A DNA stretch of 41,363 bases from an uncultured Erysipelotrichaceae bacterium (lineage in GTDB: Bacteria > Bacillota_I > Bacilli_A > Erysipelotrichales > Erysipelotrichaceae): positions 1 through 41,363 of the forward strand of contig CALVGQ010000117.1 in NCBI GenBank assembly GCA_944327135.1, written 5' to 3'. The notes under the pieces are model-generated. The model saw nothing but the letters and a program-made list of their open reading frames with translations, was not told where the DNA came from and searched no databases. Position numbers and translations under genes: made by a program. Shown here one piece after another: positions 1 to 6,773 of the stretch (the stretch's first letter is position 1; each line of letters opens with the position of its first letter).

Positions 1-212
1 CAATAAGATAAAAAATTGTAGACGTTACAGATGGAGTTGGTTGCGCTGACTGCACTGAGCGCTGTTGTGGAAATGTAATTGCCGACGATAAAAGAATTGG
101 TAATATTATAGAAATTTTGAAAGATGCTGGAAAGCAAGATCGGCCAGGCAAAGCGCAGGATCTGGCTTTGAATATTGCCTTCCGTCAATTTTGTGATTCC
201 CTGTTTAGCCAT
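1..212 (-). CDS. MATE family multidrug/Na+ antiporter, N-terminal part (cut by window edge)
   Basis: Only the first 70 codons are in the window; the gene runs off the left edge. The protein starts MAKQGITKLTEGNI and continues with LLSSIFQNFYNITNSFIVG and a stretch rich in Ala and Ser. This is the classic opening of MATE-type efflux proteins: a short polar N-terminus, a first helix containing P-I-L-L, then the Q-x-x-Y-N-x-x-x-x-x-x-V-G signature. MATE proteins export drugs or metabolites in exchange for Na+ or H+ in the inner membrane. The ATG at 212 is preceded by a G-rich ribosome site (AAGGATG). It is a different protein from the MATE at 22.1 kb. Family assignment is good; substrate is unknown. 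Confidence 0.8.
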   Translation of the reverse strand, partial: MAKQGITKLTEGNIQSQILRFAWPILLSSIFQNFYNITNSFIVGNYISTTALSAVSATNSICNVYNFLSY

Positions 213-244
213 GTTCTCATCCTTTTCCCCCTTTTTCTATTTCA

Positions 245-272
245 ATTTTACCATTCTTTAACACTTTGTTAA
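245..272 (-). promoter_or_regulatory. Promoter with overlapping palindrome for the MATE gene
   Basis: On the minus strand, TTAACA (272-267), a 16-bp spacer and TAAAAT (250-245) lie about 33 bp upstream of the MATE start codon. The -35 hexamer forms one half of a perfect inverted repeat, TTAACA-CTT-TGTTAA (258-272), a position where a repressor would block RNA polymerase. Seen directly: the hexamers and the repeat. Inferred: that they act as promoter and operator. Confidence 0.45.
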
Positions 273-284
273 CGAAATTTTAAC

Positions 285-297
285 ATATTCCGAATAT
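285..297. promoter_or_regulatory. Perfect 13-bp palindrome, possible operator
   Basis: ATATTC-C-GAATAT is a perfect palindrome 12 bp upstream of the TTAACA palindrome in the same intergenic space. Two different palindromes before one transporter gene suggest local control by one or two regulators. No regulator gene is adjacent inside the window; it may lie beyond the left edge. Confidence 0.3.
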
Positions 298-308
298 TGA
301 AAATGAAT

Positions 309-336
309 AAAAAAAAACTGCATGTAAATCATGCAG
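309..336 (-). terminator. Rho-independent terminator of the deoC-nagA operon
   Basis: CTGCATG (318-324) pairs perfectly with CATGCAG (330-336) around a 5-nt loop. On the minus strand the hairpin is followed by a run of nine U residues (309-317). The hairpin overlaps the nagA stop codon (329-331). Confidence 0.85.
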
Positions 337-1501
337 GGAAGGAAGAAGAATAAACCGGGATTCCGTCAATGAACGTCATCAGTAAGCGCAGCTCGGCATC
401 AACCAAGATCATGTCTGCATCTTTTCCTGGTGCCAGAGAACCTTTCTGATCGGCGTGGATCAATTTTGCCGGATTGACGCAAGCCATTTGGACCAGATCG
501 TTAAAGGAGCAGCCGGTGAACTGGCGCAAATTGCGAAGCGCATCCAATTGAGTAATCGCGCTGCCAGCAATTCTTCCAGTTTCGATCACTTGAACGGTAT
601 TGCCGCGTTTTCGACAGTTCAGATTGGAAAAACAATAATCCCCATCCGGCATTCCTTTGCCAAGCATGGCATCAGTAATGAGAATCAGCCGCCGCGGTCC
701 AAGGATCTTCATGGTGGCACGAACGATATCTGGATGCGAATGAAAGCCGTCAACGATCAGCTCTGCCATGGCATCCGGATGAAGAAAGGCAGCCGTTACT
801 GCTCCTGGATCGCGATGACTATGCTGGCTCATGGCATTATAGAGATGAGTAAATCCCTGAGCACCTTGACTTAAAGCATCCAGGGCTTCCTTGCAGGTGC
901 AGGCGGTATGGCCCAGCATGACGGTGACTTTGGCTTGTTTCAAAGCGGGAATCAGCTGCTTCATCCCTTTTCGCTCAGGGGCAACGGTCATCATTTTTAA
1001 ACAGCCGTTAGCCGCTTCCATCATCTCACGAAATTCTGATTCACACGGATCACGCAGCCAGCGTTCATCCATCAGGGCCTTGTATTCCTTAGAAAGATAG
1101 GGGCCTTCGCTATGGACTCCAAGAAAATGTGCGGTTTTCTCAGGAGAGCGACAAAAGGAATACTGATGCAGCAGATCACATAGTTCAGGATGGCTGACTA
1201 CTGTTAAAGAGGCTAAAAAAGACGTGGTCCCTTCTTGGATCAGCCCAGCGGCGACTGTATTGATCGATACTTGCGGCTGGCGGATAAAATCAGCACCATA
1301 GCTGCCATGCAGATGCAGGTCGATCAGACCGGGAAGCAGCCAGGCACCGTGGCCATCTATTCGCTGAACTGATTTTTCATTGGAAAGAAGAATCTTTTCA
1401 GGACTAAGCTGGATGATCTTTCCATTTTCACAAAGCAGGCTGCCTTTGAAGGCATGTTTTCCATCGGGAACAAGATGAACATTTTCAATGAGCGTTGGCA
1501 T
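329..1501 (-). CDS. nagA: N-acetylglucosamine-6-phosphate deacetylase
   Basis: This enzyme removes acetate from GlcNAc-6-phosphate to give glucosamine-6-phosphate, the first committed step of cytoplasmic amino-sugar and cell-wall sugar recycling. The 390-residue length is typical. Visible metal and substrate motifs of the amidohydrolase fold are HLH (residues 63-65), HSEGP (130-134), GHT (197-199), HLYNAM (219-224) and the catalytic Asp in LITDAM (about residue 277). It is the last gene of a three-gene minus-strand operon; its start codon lies 17 nt inside the end of deoC, so translation is probably coupled. No nagB is present in the window. The family call is secure. Confidence 0.93.
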   Translation of the reverse strand: MPTLIENVHLVPDGKHAFKGSLLCENGKIIQLSPEKILLSNEKSVQRIDGHGAWLLPGLIDLHLHGSYGADFIRQPQVSINTVAAGLIQEGTTSFLASLTVVSHPELCDLLHQYSFCRSPEKTAHFLGVHSEGPYLSKEYKALMDERWLRDPCESEFREMMEAANGCLKMMTVAPERKGMKQLIPALKQAKVTVMLGHTACTCKEALDALSQGAQGFTHLYNAMSQHSHRDPGAVTAAFLHPDAMAELIVDGFHSHPDIVRATMKILGPRRLILITDAMLGKGMPDGDYCFSNLNCRKRGNTVQVIETGRIAGSAITQLDALRNLRQFTGCSFNDLVQMACVNPAKLIHADQKGSLAPGKDADMILVDAELRLLMTFIDGIPVYSSSFPA

Positions 1502-2177
1502 GGCGGAATTCCTCCAGAATCTTCAGTGAGCTGCTGGTTCCAATTCGCTCTGCACCGGCTTCCAACATGGCGCGGCAGGTATTCCAATCCCGAATCCCGC
1601 CAGCGGCTTTGACTTTGACCGTGCTGCCGACGATTCGTTTCATCAGCTGGACATCTTTGACCGTTGCTCCTCCGGTTCCAAATCCAGTACTGGTTTTGAT
1701 AAAATCCGGTTTGCATTCCCGCGCGATTTCTGCCAGCCGGATGATTTCCTGCTCGCTCAAGTAACAGTTTTCGAAAATGACCTTGCAGATCCGCTGATGG
1801 CTGTGGCATAGCTCAACCATTTGTCTCATTTCTAAAGTAACGGCTTCCCATTTTTTTTCTTTGACGGCGGTGAGGTTGACAACATAATCAATTTCATCTG
1901 CACCGTTTTTGATGGCATCGATCGTTTCAAACAATTTAACGGCCAAGGATGTCTGACCTAATGGAAAGCTGATGGCCGCTCCTACATGAATCCCGGTCCC
2001 TTCCAACAGCTTTTTGCAAAAAGCTGTCTGGGAAGAATTGATTGCGACCATAGCGGCTTTGATTTCGCTTGCTTCTTGGCAAAGCTTTTTCATCCTCGCT
2101 TCATCTGCATCTGCTTTCAAATAGGTGTGATCGAACATGGAAGCCAATTGGGCTTCAGTTAAAACGGCAAGATTCAT
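1485..2177 (-). CDS. deoC: Deoxyribose-phosphate aldolase
   Basis: DeoC cleaves 2-deoxyribose-5-phosphate to glyceraldehyde-3-phosphate and acetaldehyde in deoxynucleoside catabolism. At 230 residues it is of normal size for the short bacterial class. The Schiff-base lysine lies in the motif KTSTGFGTGGAT, and the second conserved lysine in VKAAGGIRD; the phosphate-binding GTSSS sequence is near the C-terminus. The ATG is preceded by AGGAGG and overlaps the previous gene's TGA by four bases (ATGA). Its 3' end overlaps the nagA start by 17 nt. The pairing with nagA suggests salvage of carbon from DNA and cell-wall debris. Confidence 0.95.
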   Translation of the reverse strand: MNLAVLTEAQLASMFDHTYLKADADEARMKKLCQEASEIKAAMVAINSSQTAFCKKLLEGTGIHVGAAISFPLGQTSLAVKLFETIDAIKNGADEIDYVVNLTAVKEKKWEAVTLEMRQMVELCHSHQRICKVIFENCYLSEQEIIRLAEIARECKPDFIKTSTGFGTGGATVKDVQLMKRIVGSTVKVKAAGGIRDWNTCRAMLEAGAERIGTSSSLKILEEFRHANAH

Positions 2178-2572
2178 ACGTCTTTTCCTCCTTTATTGAT
2201 GGATGATGCTGGGATGCCGGCAAATTGACGGGCCTGTTCAATCCACGTTAATAGCCCTTCATCCAGCTTTCCGTCTTTTAATAGAATATGCCATGTCCAG
2301 CGATGCTCATGAATTTTAGTGCAGGCAAAGATCTTTTTGAAAGTACAGGGATAAGCCATCCCTAATGTAAAGATCAAAGCTGTCCCGTCGGCTTTTTTTC
2401 GGGGCAAAGAGACAATAGCATAACTGAGCGGATCCAGAAAATTGATCTGGGTCTTCAGGACTCGCAGGCGAGTCGTAGGGTATTGTTTTAGCAGTTCAGC
2501 ATATAAAGCATCAAACAAGGCTCGTTCTGCCGGATGACCCGAGAAAAAACGCTGCAGTTCCATTTCTTCCAT
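2174..2572 (-). CDS. DUF5655-like protein of unknown function
   Basis: This 132-residue soluble protein has no signal peptide or membrane segment. The pattern KTQINF, a central hydrophobic LIFTLGMAYP and a C-terminal RWTWHILL followed by an acidic-to-WIEQA helix resembles DUF5655, a family often found alone or after zinc ribbons and thought to bind ligands or nucleic acids; no biochemical role is established. It is the first gene of the deoC-nagA operon, with AAGGAAG placed 7 nt before its ATG, and overlaps deoC by four bases. The family call is from recalled sequence pattern only; the function is unknown. Confidence 0.6.
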   Translation of the reverse strand: MEEMELQRFFSGHPAERALFDALYAELLKQYPTTRLRVLKTQINFLDPLSYAIVSLPRKKADGTALIFTLGMAYPCTFKKIFACTKIHEHRWTWHILLKDGKLDEGLLTWIEQARQFAGIPASSINKGGKDV

Positions 2573-2684
2573 CTTATCGCTTCCTTTTTTTCATTTTATC
2601 ATTGTTTTGAAAGAAAAAAGCAAGTTTTTTTCAGGTTTTATCCACAAGAAGAGGGAAACATCGTATACTGAAAGGGGTGATCCT

Positions 2685-2894
2685 ATGAAAGAATATGTGT
2701 ATCGAACGATCCTTTATCTTAGTTGTTTTTTTGTGAGTTTCTGGGCTTTGATGGGATTGGATTTTGAACGGCTGATCCGTCGCGGAAGAACACGTCAGGC
2801 CCAGGTGATTTTATTTCTGCTTTCGATGGCGATTGCTTATCTGGTCGCTCAGTTTCTGATGGGCCTGCTTTATCGCAATATTTTTCTTGGATAA
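2685..2894 (+). CDS. ywzB: DUF1146 (YwzB-like) small membrane protein
   Basis: This 69-residue protein has two predicted transmembrane helices (about residues 5-22 and 43-62) joined by a short basic loop containing GLDFERLIRRGR and ARQ-like residues. Length, topology and this loop match the DUF1146/YwzB family, which in Bacillota lies close to sporulation and mbl-type genes, as here. Its function is unknown. I chose ATG 2685 rather than the upstream ATG at 2607 because AAGGGGTGATCCT precedes it and the extra N-terminus is basic and unlike the family. A -10-like TATACT lies at 2664-2669. Confidence 0.72.
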   Translation: MKEYVYRTILYLSCFFVSFWALMGLDFERLIRRGRTRQAQVILFLLSMAIAYLVAQFLMGLLYRNIFLG

Positions 2895-2922
2895 GTATAA
2901 CTTTCTCTGATCCGGACATACT
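2895..2922 (+). promoter_or_regulatory. Possible sigma-F type promoter for the spoIIQ-like gene
   Basis: GTATA (2895-2899), 14 nt, then GGACATACT (2914-2922). This matches the known forespore sigma-F pattern GYATA-N(about 15)-GGnnAnAnT at nearly every fixed position. spoIIQ is sigma-F controlled in Bacillus subtilis (established). The predicted start would lie near 2929, leaving a very short leader just including the AGAGGTG ribosome site. No better sigma-A promoter is seen between the two genes. Confidence 0.45.
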
Positions 2923-2942
2923 CACTACCAGAGGTGAAATCT

Positions 2943-3566
2943 ATGTATGTTTATGAGAGAAAAAACAACAAAGCGAAAAGCTTGATCACGATCGGGTTTG
3001 TCATGGTGTTTTTATTTGTCTGTGCATTCTTTTTGTGGCAGCAGAATCAGGAACGGATCCTGAGCGTTTCCAAACAGGAGGAGAATGTTCGGCTTCAGCT
3101 GCCTGGAATTTCTTATGAGGAGGCTTTTGTTTTGCCGTATACGATCAATGCCACGACACTGACCCATTTTTTCGATTCTTCCAAGGATCCCAGCATTCTT
3201 GAAAATGCTGTAGTAGAATTCGAGGGAGTCTATCGTCCCAGTCAAGGAGTTGATTACGGATTTGAAAATCAGGTTTTTGAGGTCAATGCCATGCTTTCAG
3301 GAGAAGTAATTGAGATTCGTGATGACAGTCTGATGGGAAAAAGTGTGACCGTGCAAAGCAAAGAGGTTTTGATTACCTATCAAAGTCTTTCGGCCGTTTC
3401 AGTTGAGGAAGGACAGCAGATTGCCCAGCATGCGCTGATTGGTTTGGCAGGAGAAAATCTGTATAATTCTTCTTTAGGAATCCATTTGCATGTGGTGGCT
3501 GAAAAAGAGGGAAAATTAATCGATCCGGCCAGTCTGATCGGATTAAAAATCAGTGAATTGGAGTAG
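2943..3566 (+). CDS. spoIIQ: SpoIIQ-like forespore engulfment protein (degenerate LytM/M23 domain)
   Basis: A 207-residue membrane-anchored protein: basic N-terminus, one transmembrane helix (about residues 13-33), a linker, then a LytM/M23 peptidase fold. In SpoIIQ this domain binds mother-cell SpoIIIAH across the engulfment space to form the feeding channel. In the first zinc motif, the expected His of H-x-G-x-D is replaced by Gln (SQGVDYG); the second motif GIHLHVV is kept. A broken zinc site is known in B. subtilis SpoIIQ, while clostridial forms keep it. The position before mbl supports the name; spoIIID, often between them, is absent. ATG 2943 is preferred over GTG 2934, which lies inside the AGAGGTG ribosome site. 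Confidence 0.75.
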   Translation: MYVYERKNNKAKSLITIGFVMVFLFVCAFFLWQQNQERILSVSKQEENVRLQLPGISYEEAFVLPYTINATTLTHFFDSSKDPSILENAVVEFEGVYRPSQGVDYGFENQVFEVNAMLSGEVIEIRDDSLMGKSVTVQSKEVLITYQSLSAVSVEEGQQIAQHALIGLAGENLYNSSLGIHLHVVAEKEGKLIDPASLIGLKISELE

Positions 3567-3596
3567 CCCATCCTTGGATGGGCGATTTTCTTTTTT
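3566..3596 (+). terminator. Rho-independent terminator after spoIIQ
   Basis: GCCCATCC (3566-3573) pairs with GGATGGGC (3576-3583) and is followed by a T-rich tract to 3596. The first base is the last base of the spoIIQ stop codon. It separates spoIIQ from mbl. Confidence 0.85.
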
Positions 3597-3629
3597 GAGC
3601 AAGAAAAGAGGTGTAATAATTATGAACTG

Positions 3630-3638
3630 TGCTATAAT
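3630..3638 (+). promoter_or_regulatory. Extended -10 promoter for mbl-tagO
   Basis: TGCTATAAT is a perfect extended -10 (TGnTATAAT) 34 bp before the mbl ATG and downstream of the spoIIQ terminator. No clear -35 is visible at the right distance, as expected for extended -10 promoters. Confidence 0.6.
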
Positions 3639-3672
3639 ATCTAATGATTGAATATTTTTGTGGAGGACCAAT

Positions 3673-4662
3673 ATGTTATTTTCAAAAGAAGTGGGTATCG
3701 ATTTAGGTACAGCTAATACATTGATTTATGTCCGCGGAGAGGGAATCGTACTGGATGAGCCTTCCGTGGTTTCGTTAGATGCAGAAACCAAGCGCTGTCT
3801 GGCAGTAGGGCAGGATGCGAAGGAAATGCTGGGAAGAACACCGGGACGGGTTTTGGCTATTCGGCCATTGAAAGACGGCGTCATTGCCGATTTTGAGGTG
3901 ACGGAGATCATGCTGAGCAAATTCATCCGTAAGCTGAAGCTGAAAGGAATGTTTAGCCGGCCGACGATCTTGATTTGCTGCCCGTCCAACATTACCTCGG
4001 TAGAGCGCAATGCGATTCGCGATGCGGCTTATCGCTGCGGAGCTAAAAAGGTTTATATTGAAGAAGAGCCTAAAGTGGCCGCAATCGGAGCAGGATTGGA
4101 TATTTCCAAGCCTTCGGGAAGCATGGTCCTGGACATTGGCGGCGGAACGACAGATGTGGCGATCTTATCGCTGGGAGAAATTGTAACGAGCACCTCACTG
4201 AAAATTGCTGGCGATAAAATGGATCGGGATATCATCAATTACATCAAGAATTCATATAAACTGCTGATTGGAGAAAGAACGGCAGAAGAAATCAAAAAGC
4301 GGATCGGAACTGCCTGGAAGGGAACCACTTCGGAGTCGATGGATGTTTCCGGACGAGATTTGGTGAATGGTCTTCCGCATACGATTACGATCAATTCCGA
4401 AGAGACGGAGCTGGCGATGCGGGAAAGTCTTCAGGATATCGTTCGTGCTTGCCGGACGGTACTAGAACAGACACCTCCGGAACTGTCGAGCGACATCGTT
4501 TCCCGTGGAATTGTTTTGACCGGCGGCGGGGCTCTTTTGCGTGGTTTGGATCAGCTGCTGATGAATGAATTGAATGTTCCGGTCTATATTGCTGAAAATG
4601 CACTTTCCTGTGTTGCGATCGGAACCGGGGTCATGCTGGAAAATCTGGATAAAGCCCGCTAA
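3673..4662 (+). CDS. mbl: MreB/Mbl-family actin-like cell-shape protein
   Basis: A 329-residue bacterial actin that polymerises on the membrane with ATP and guides lateral cell-wall synthesis. The five actin-fold motifs are visible: phosphate-1 GIDLGTANT near the start, connect-1 around PLKDGVIADFE, phosphate-2 VLDIGGGTTDVA, and the adenosine motif IVLTGGGALLRGLD near the C-terminus. The N-terminal MLFSKEVGIDLG is typical of Mbl. I set the start at ATG 3673, with TGGAGG 6 nt upstream, instead of TTG 3658. MreB and Mbl cannot be told apart with certainty by eye; the neighbouring spoIIQ and ywzB favour Mbl. It is cotranscribed with the downstream tagO-like gene (30-bp gap). Confidence 0.93.
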   Translation: MLFSKEVGIDLGTANTLIYVRGEGIVLDEPSVVSLDAETKRCLAVGQDAKEMLGRTPGRVLAIRPLKDGVIADFEVTEIMLSKFIRKLKLKGMFSRPTILICCPSNITSVERNAIRDAAYRCGAKKVYIEEEPKVAAIGAGLDISKPSGSMVLDIGGGTTDVAILSLGEIVTSTSLKIAGDKMDRDIINYIKNSYKLLIGERTAEEIKKRIGTAWKGTTSESMDVSGRDLVNGLPHTITINSEETELAMRESLQDIVRACRTVLEQTPPELSSDIVSRGIVLTGGGALLRGLDQLLMNELNVPVYIAENALSCVAIGTGVMLENLDKAR

Positions 4663-4692
4663 GAGCCTGAATTCGTTCCGGGAGGTGAATGC

Positions 4693-5799
4693 ATGGTTCA
4701 ACTGATCAGGGGTGCCTTCCCTTACTTCATCGTTCCATTCATTCTGAGTGTTGTTTTGGTTCCGATCTGTAAGCAATTCGGTTTTAAGCTGAAAATCTAT
4801 GCTTTGGAAAACAATCGTACAGTCCACCATGGCCGGATGGTTCGAATGGGAGGAGTGGCGATATATCTGGCCTTTATGATTGCAATGGCCATCTTTGTGG
4901 AAGCCGATTATACTTGGAATGGGATCGTGCTGGGCGGATCCATCGTATTTTTCTGTGGGTTGATTGATGACTGTTTGGATATCAAACCCGTGACCAAGCT
5001 GATTTTCCAGTCGGTGGGCGCATTGATTGCGATCCTGATCGGTCAGATTTCATTGGAGCTGATTACCTTGCCGTTTGGAATCACGATCGATACCACGCTG
5101 GTTTCTTTCTTTATTTCATTTATTTGGATTGTGGGAGTGACCAATGCCATCAATCTCTTGGATGGTCTGGATGGATTGTCTTCGGGGGTCTGTTTCATTG
5201 TTTTGTGTACGATCGGATTGATTGGTTTTTTTCAAGGAAGACGGGATGTCTGTGTGGTGACGCTGATTTTAGCTGGAGCGACACTGGGATTTTTGCCGTA
5301 TAATTTTCATCCGGCATCGATTTTTATGGGAGATTGCGGAGCTTTGTTTCTAGGCTTTGTGATTGCTTGTGTTTCCTTGCTGGGATTTAAGACCACGGCC
5401 TTTATTTCTTTGGGATTTCCCATCATGATCTTATTTGTGCCGATTTCGGATACCTTGATTGCGATCGTGCGGAGAAAGCTGTCGGGAAGAAAGTTTTCTG
5501 ATGCCGATCGGTCCCATCTGCATCATATTTTGATGTATAAGCTGCATTTTGGTCATACAAAAACAGTGTTGATCCTTTATGCGGTCACAGGAATTTTTTC
5601 AGCTTGTGCGGTTTTGAATTTTTTTGATCAGGAAATTGGATTTATTGTTTTGCTGATTCTTTTGTTTTTTGCTGAGATTTTTATAGAAGTAACGGAAATG
5701 ATCAATCCGAAGTTTCATCCGGTGATTGGCGTAATGCGCCGGCTGACTGGATGGCCGAAAAAAAAGGAGATCGTTCGGAAAAAATCCGATGAAAATTGA
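4693..5799 (+). CDS. tagO: TagO/WecA-type undecaprenyl-phosphate sugar-1-phosphate transferase
   Basis: A multi-pass membrane enzyme of 368 residues that transfers a sugar-1-phosphate (GlcNAc-1-P in TagO/WecA) to undecaprenyl phosphate, starting wall teichoic acid or surface polysaccharide synthesis. Signature sites on the cytoplasmic loops are present: HHGRMVRMGG (45-54), the Mg-binding DD in GLIDDCLD (92-93), NAINLLDGLDGL (151-162), FMGDCGA (211-217) and HLHH (275-278). About ten hydrophobic segments are visible. The ribosome site GGGAGGTG precedes the ATG. Lying in an operon with mbl suggests that envelope polymer initiation and the lateral cell-wall machinery are co-expressed. The TagO name is chosen over WecA because of the Gram-positive context. 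Confidence 0.85.
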   Translation: MVQLIRGAFPYFIVPFILSVVLVPICKQFGFKLKIYALENNRTVHHGRMVRMGGVAIYLAFMIAMAIFVEADYTWNGIVLGGSIVFFCGLIDDCLDIKPVTKLIFQSVGALIAILIGQISLELITLPFGITIDTTLVSFFISFIWIVGVTNAINLLDGLDGLSSGVCFIVLCTIGLIGFFQGRRDVCVVTLILAGATLGFLPYNFHPASIFMGDCGALFLGFVIACVSLLGFKTTAFISLGFPIMILFVPISDTLIAIVRRKLSGRKFSDADRSHLHHILMYKLHFGHTKTVLILYAVTGIFSACAVLNFFDQEIGFIVLLILLFFAEIFIEVTEMINPKFHPVIGVMRRLTGWPKKKEIVRKKSDEN

Positions 5800-5809
5800 A
5801 GAAAAATGA

Positions 5810-5843
5810 AACAGCAGGGAAATCTGCTGTTTTTTGTTTTTTT
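5810..5843 (+). terminator. Rho-independent terminator of mbl-tagO
   Basis: AACAGCAG (5810-5817) pairs with CTGCTGTT (5824-5831) around a 6-nt loop, followed by a long T tract broken by one G. Confidence 0.88.
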
Positions 5844-5903
5844 GCTGGTTTTTCTGATAAAATATAAGAGATTAGTGTTTTCACGCAGAAATGGGGGATT
5901 TCG

Positions 5904-6734
5904 GTGATTGAAAGAGTTCGTTTGGTTCTTTGTGATATTGACGGGACGCTGGTCCCGGATCATCAGCCGCCAACAGAGCATACCAAGCAGATCATAGAAC
6001 GGCTTCATCGTCAGGGGGTCTATTTTGGAATTGCTTCCGGACGCTCGATTGAGCAGCAATTGATCAAGCAGGCGGCTGCATGGGGATTTGATTTTGATTT
6101 TGAAATTTTGATTGGAATGAATGGTTCTGAGCTTTATGATGGGCTTCATCATCAGCGGCATGATTATTATAAGCTGAAACGGGAATGGATCAAAGAAATC
6201 ATGGATATGATGGTTCCTTTTGATTTAAATCCATTCATCTATCATCATGATCGGATGCTTTGTTTAAGGATGGATGCTTCAACTGAGCGTTCTTCGCGAC
6301 GGAATCATACGGCGGCTAGGGTAGCATCCGATCCTTCTGAACTGTATGCCGAAGATAATGCAAAAATCATGTTTCGGATTCCGGAAGAGAAGATGCCTAT
6401 CGTGGAAGCTTATGTAGCAAAGCATCCTTCTTCGCATTACAAGGCTTTCAAAACTCAAACGACGATGTTGGAGTTTACCGATCGACGGGTATCAAAAGCT
6501 GTTGCGCTGCGTGAATTTTGTCGGATCAATGCAATTGATTTGCAAGAAGTGCTCTCTTTTGGAGACATGACCAATGACAATGAGATGCTGATGGCCAGCG
6601 GATGGGGAGTCTGTTTGATCAACGGCGGTGAGGACACCAAAGCAATCGCGGATGAAATCACTGAGAAATCCAATGAGGAAGATGGTTTTGCTGATTATAT
6701 GGAAAAGAAGGTCATGTCTCGGTTTGGCTGGTAG
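5904..6734 (+). CDS. Cof-type HAD-IIB sugar-phosphatase
   Basis: A 276-residue HAD-superfamily phosphatase of the Cof/YidA type, probably acting on sugar phosphates or similar metabolites in the cytoplasm. Motif I is CDIDGTLVPD with the nucleophilic Asp and the acid/base Asp; motif II is IASGR; motif III lysine lies near RRVSKAVAL; motif IV is SFGDMTNDNEM. The large cap domain between motifs II and III marks the IIB class. The start is GTG 5904, with GGGGG 8 nt upstream. Substrate cannot be predicted. It is followed after 39 bp by an unrelated lipoprotein gene. Confidence 0.85.
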   Translation: MIERVRLVLCDIDGTLVPDHQPPTEHTKQIIERLHRQGVYFGIASGRSIEQQLIKQAAAWGFDFDFEILIGMNGSELYDGLHHQRHDYYKLKREWIKEIMDMMVPFDLNPFIYHHDRMLCLRMDASTERSSRRNHTAARVASDPSELYAEDNAKIMFRIPEEKMPIVEAYVAKHPSSHYKAFKTQTTMLEFTDRRVSKAVALREFCRINAIDLQEVLSFGDMTNDNEMLMASGWGVCLINGGEDTKAIADEITEKSNEEDGFADYMEKKVMSRFGW

Positions 6735-6773
6735 TTGAATTTTAAAATTTGAATTTGGGGGGGAGAAAAGAAA

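Noticed and set aside
455-1100. Plus-strand open frames under nagA
   Set aside because: They are antisense to well-conserved catalytic segments of nagA and lack ribosome sites.
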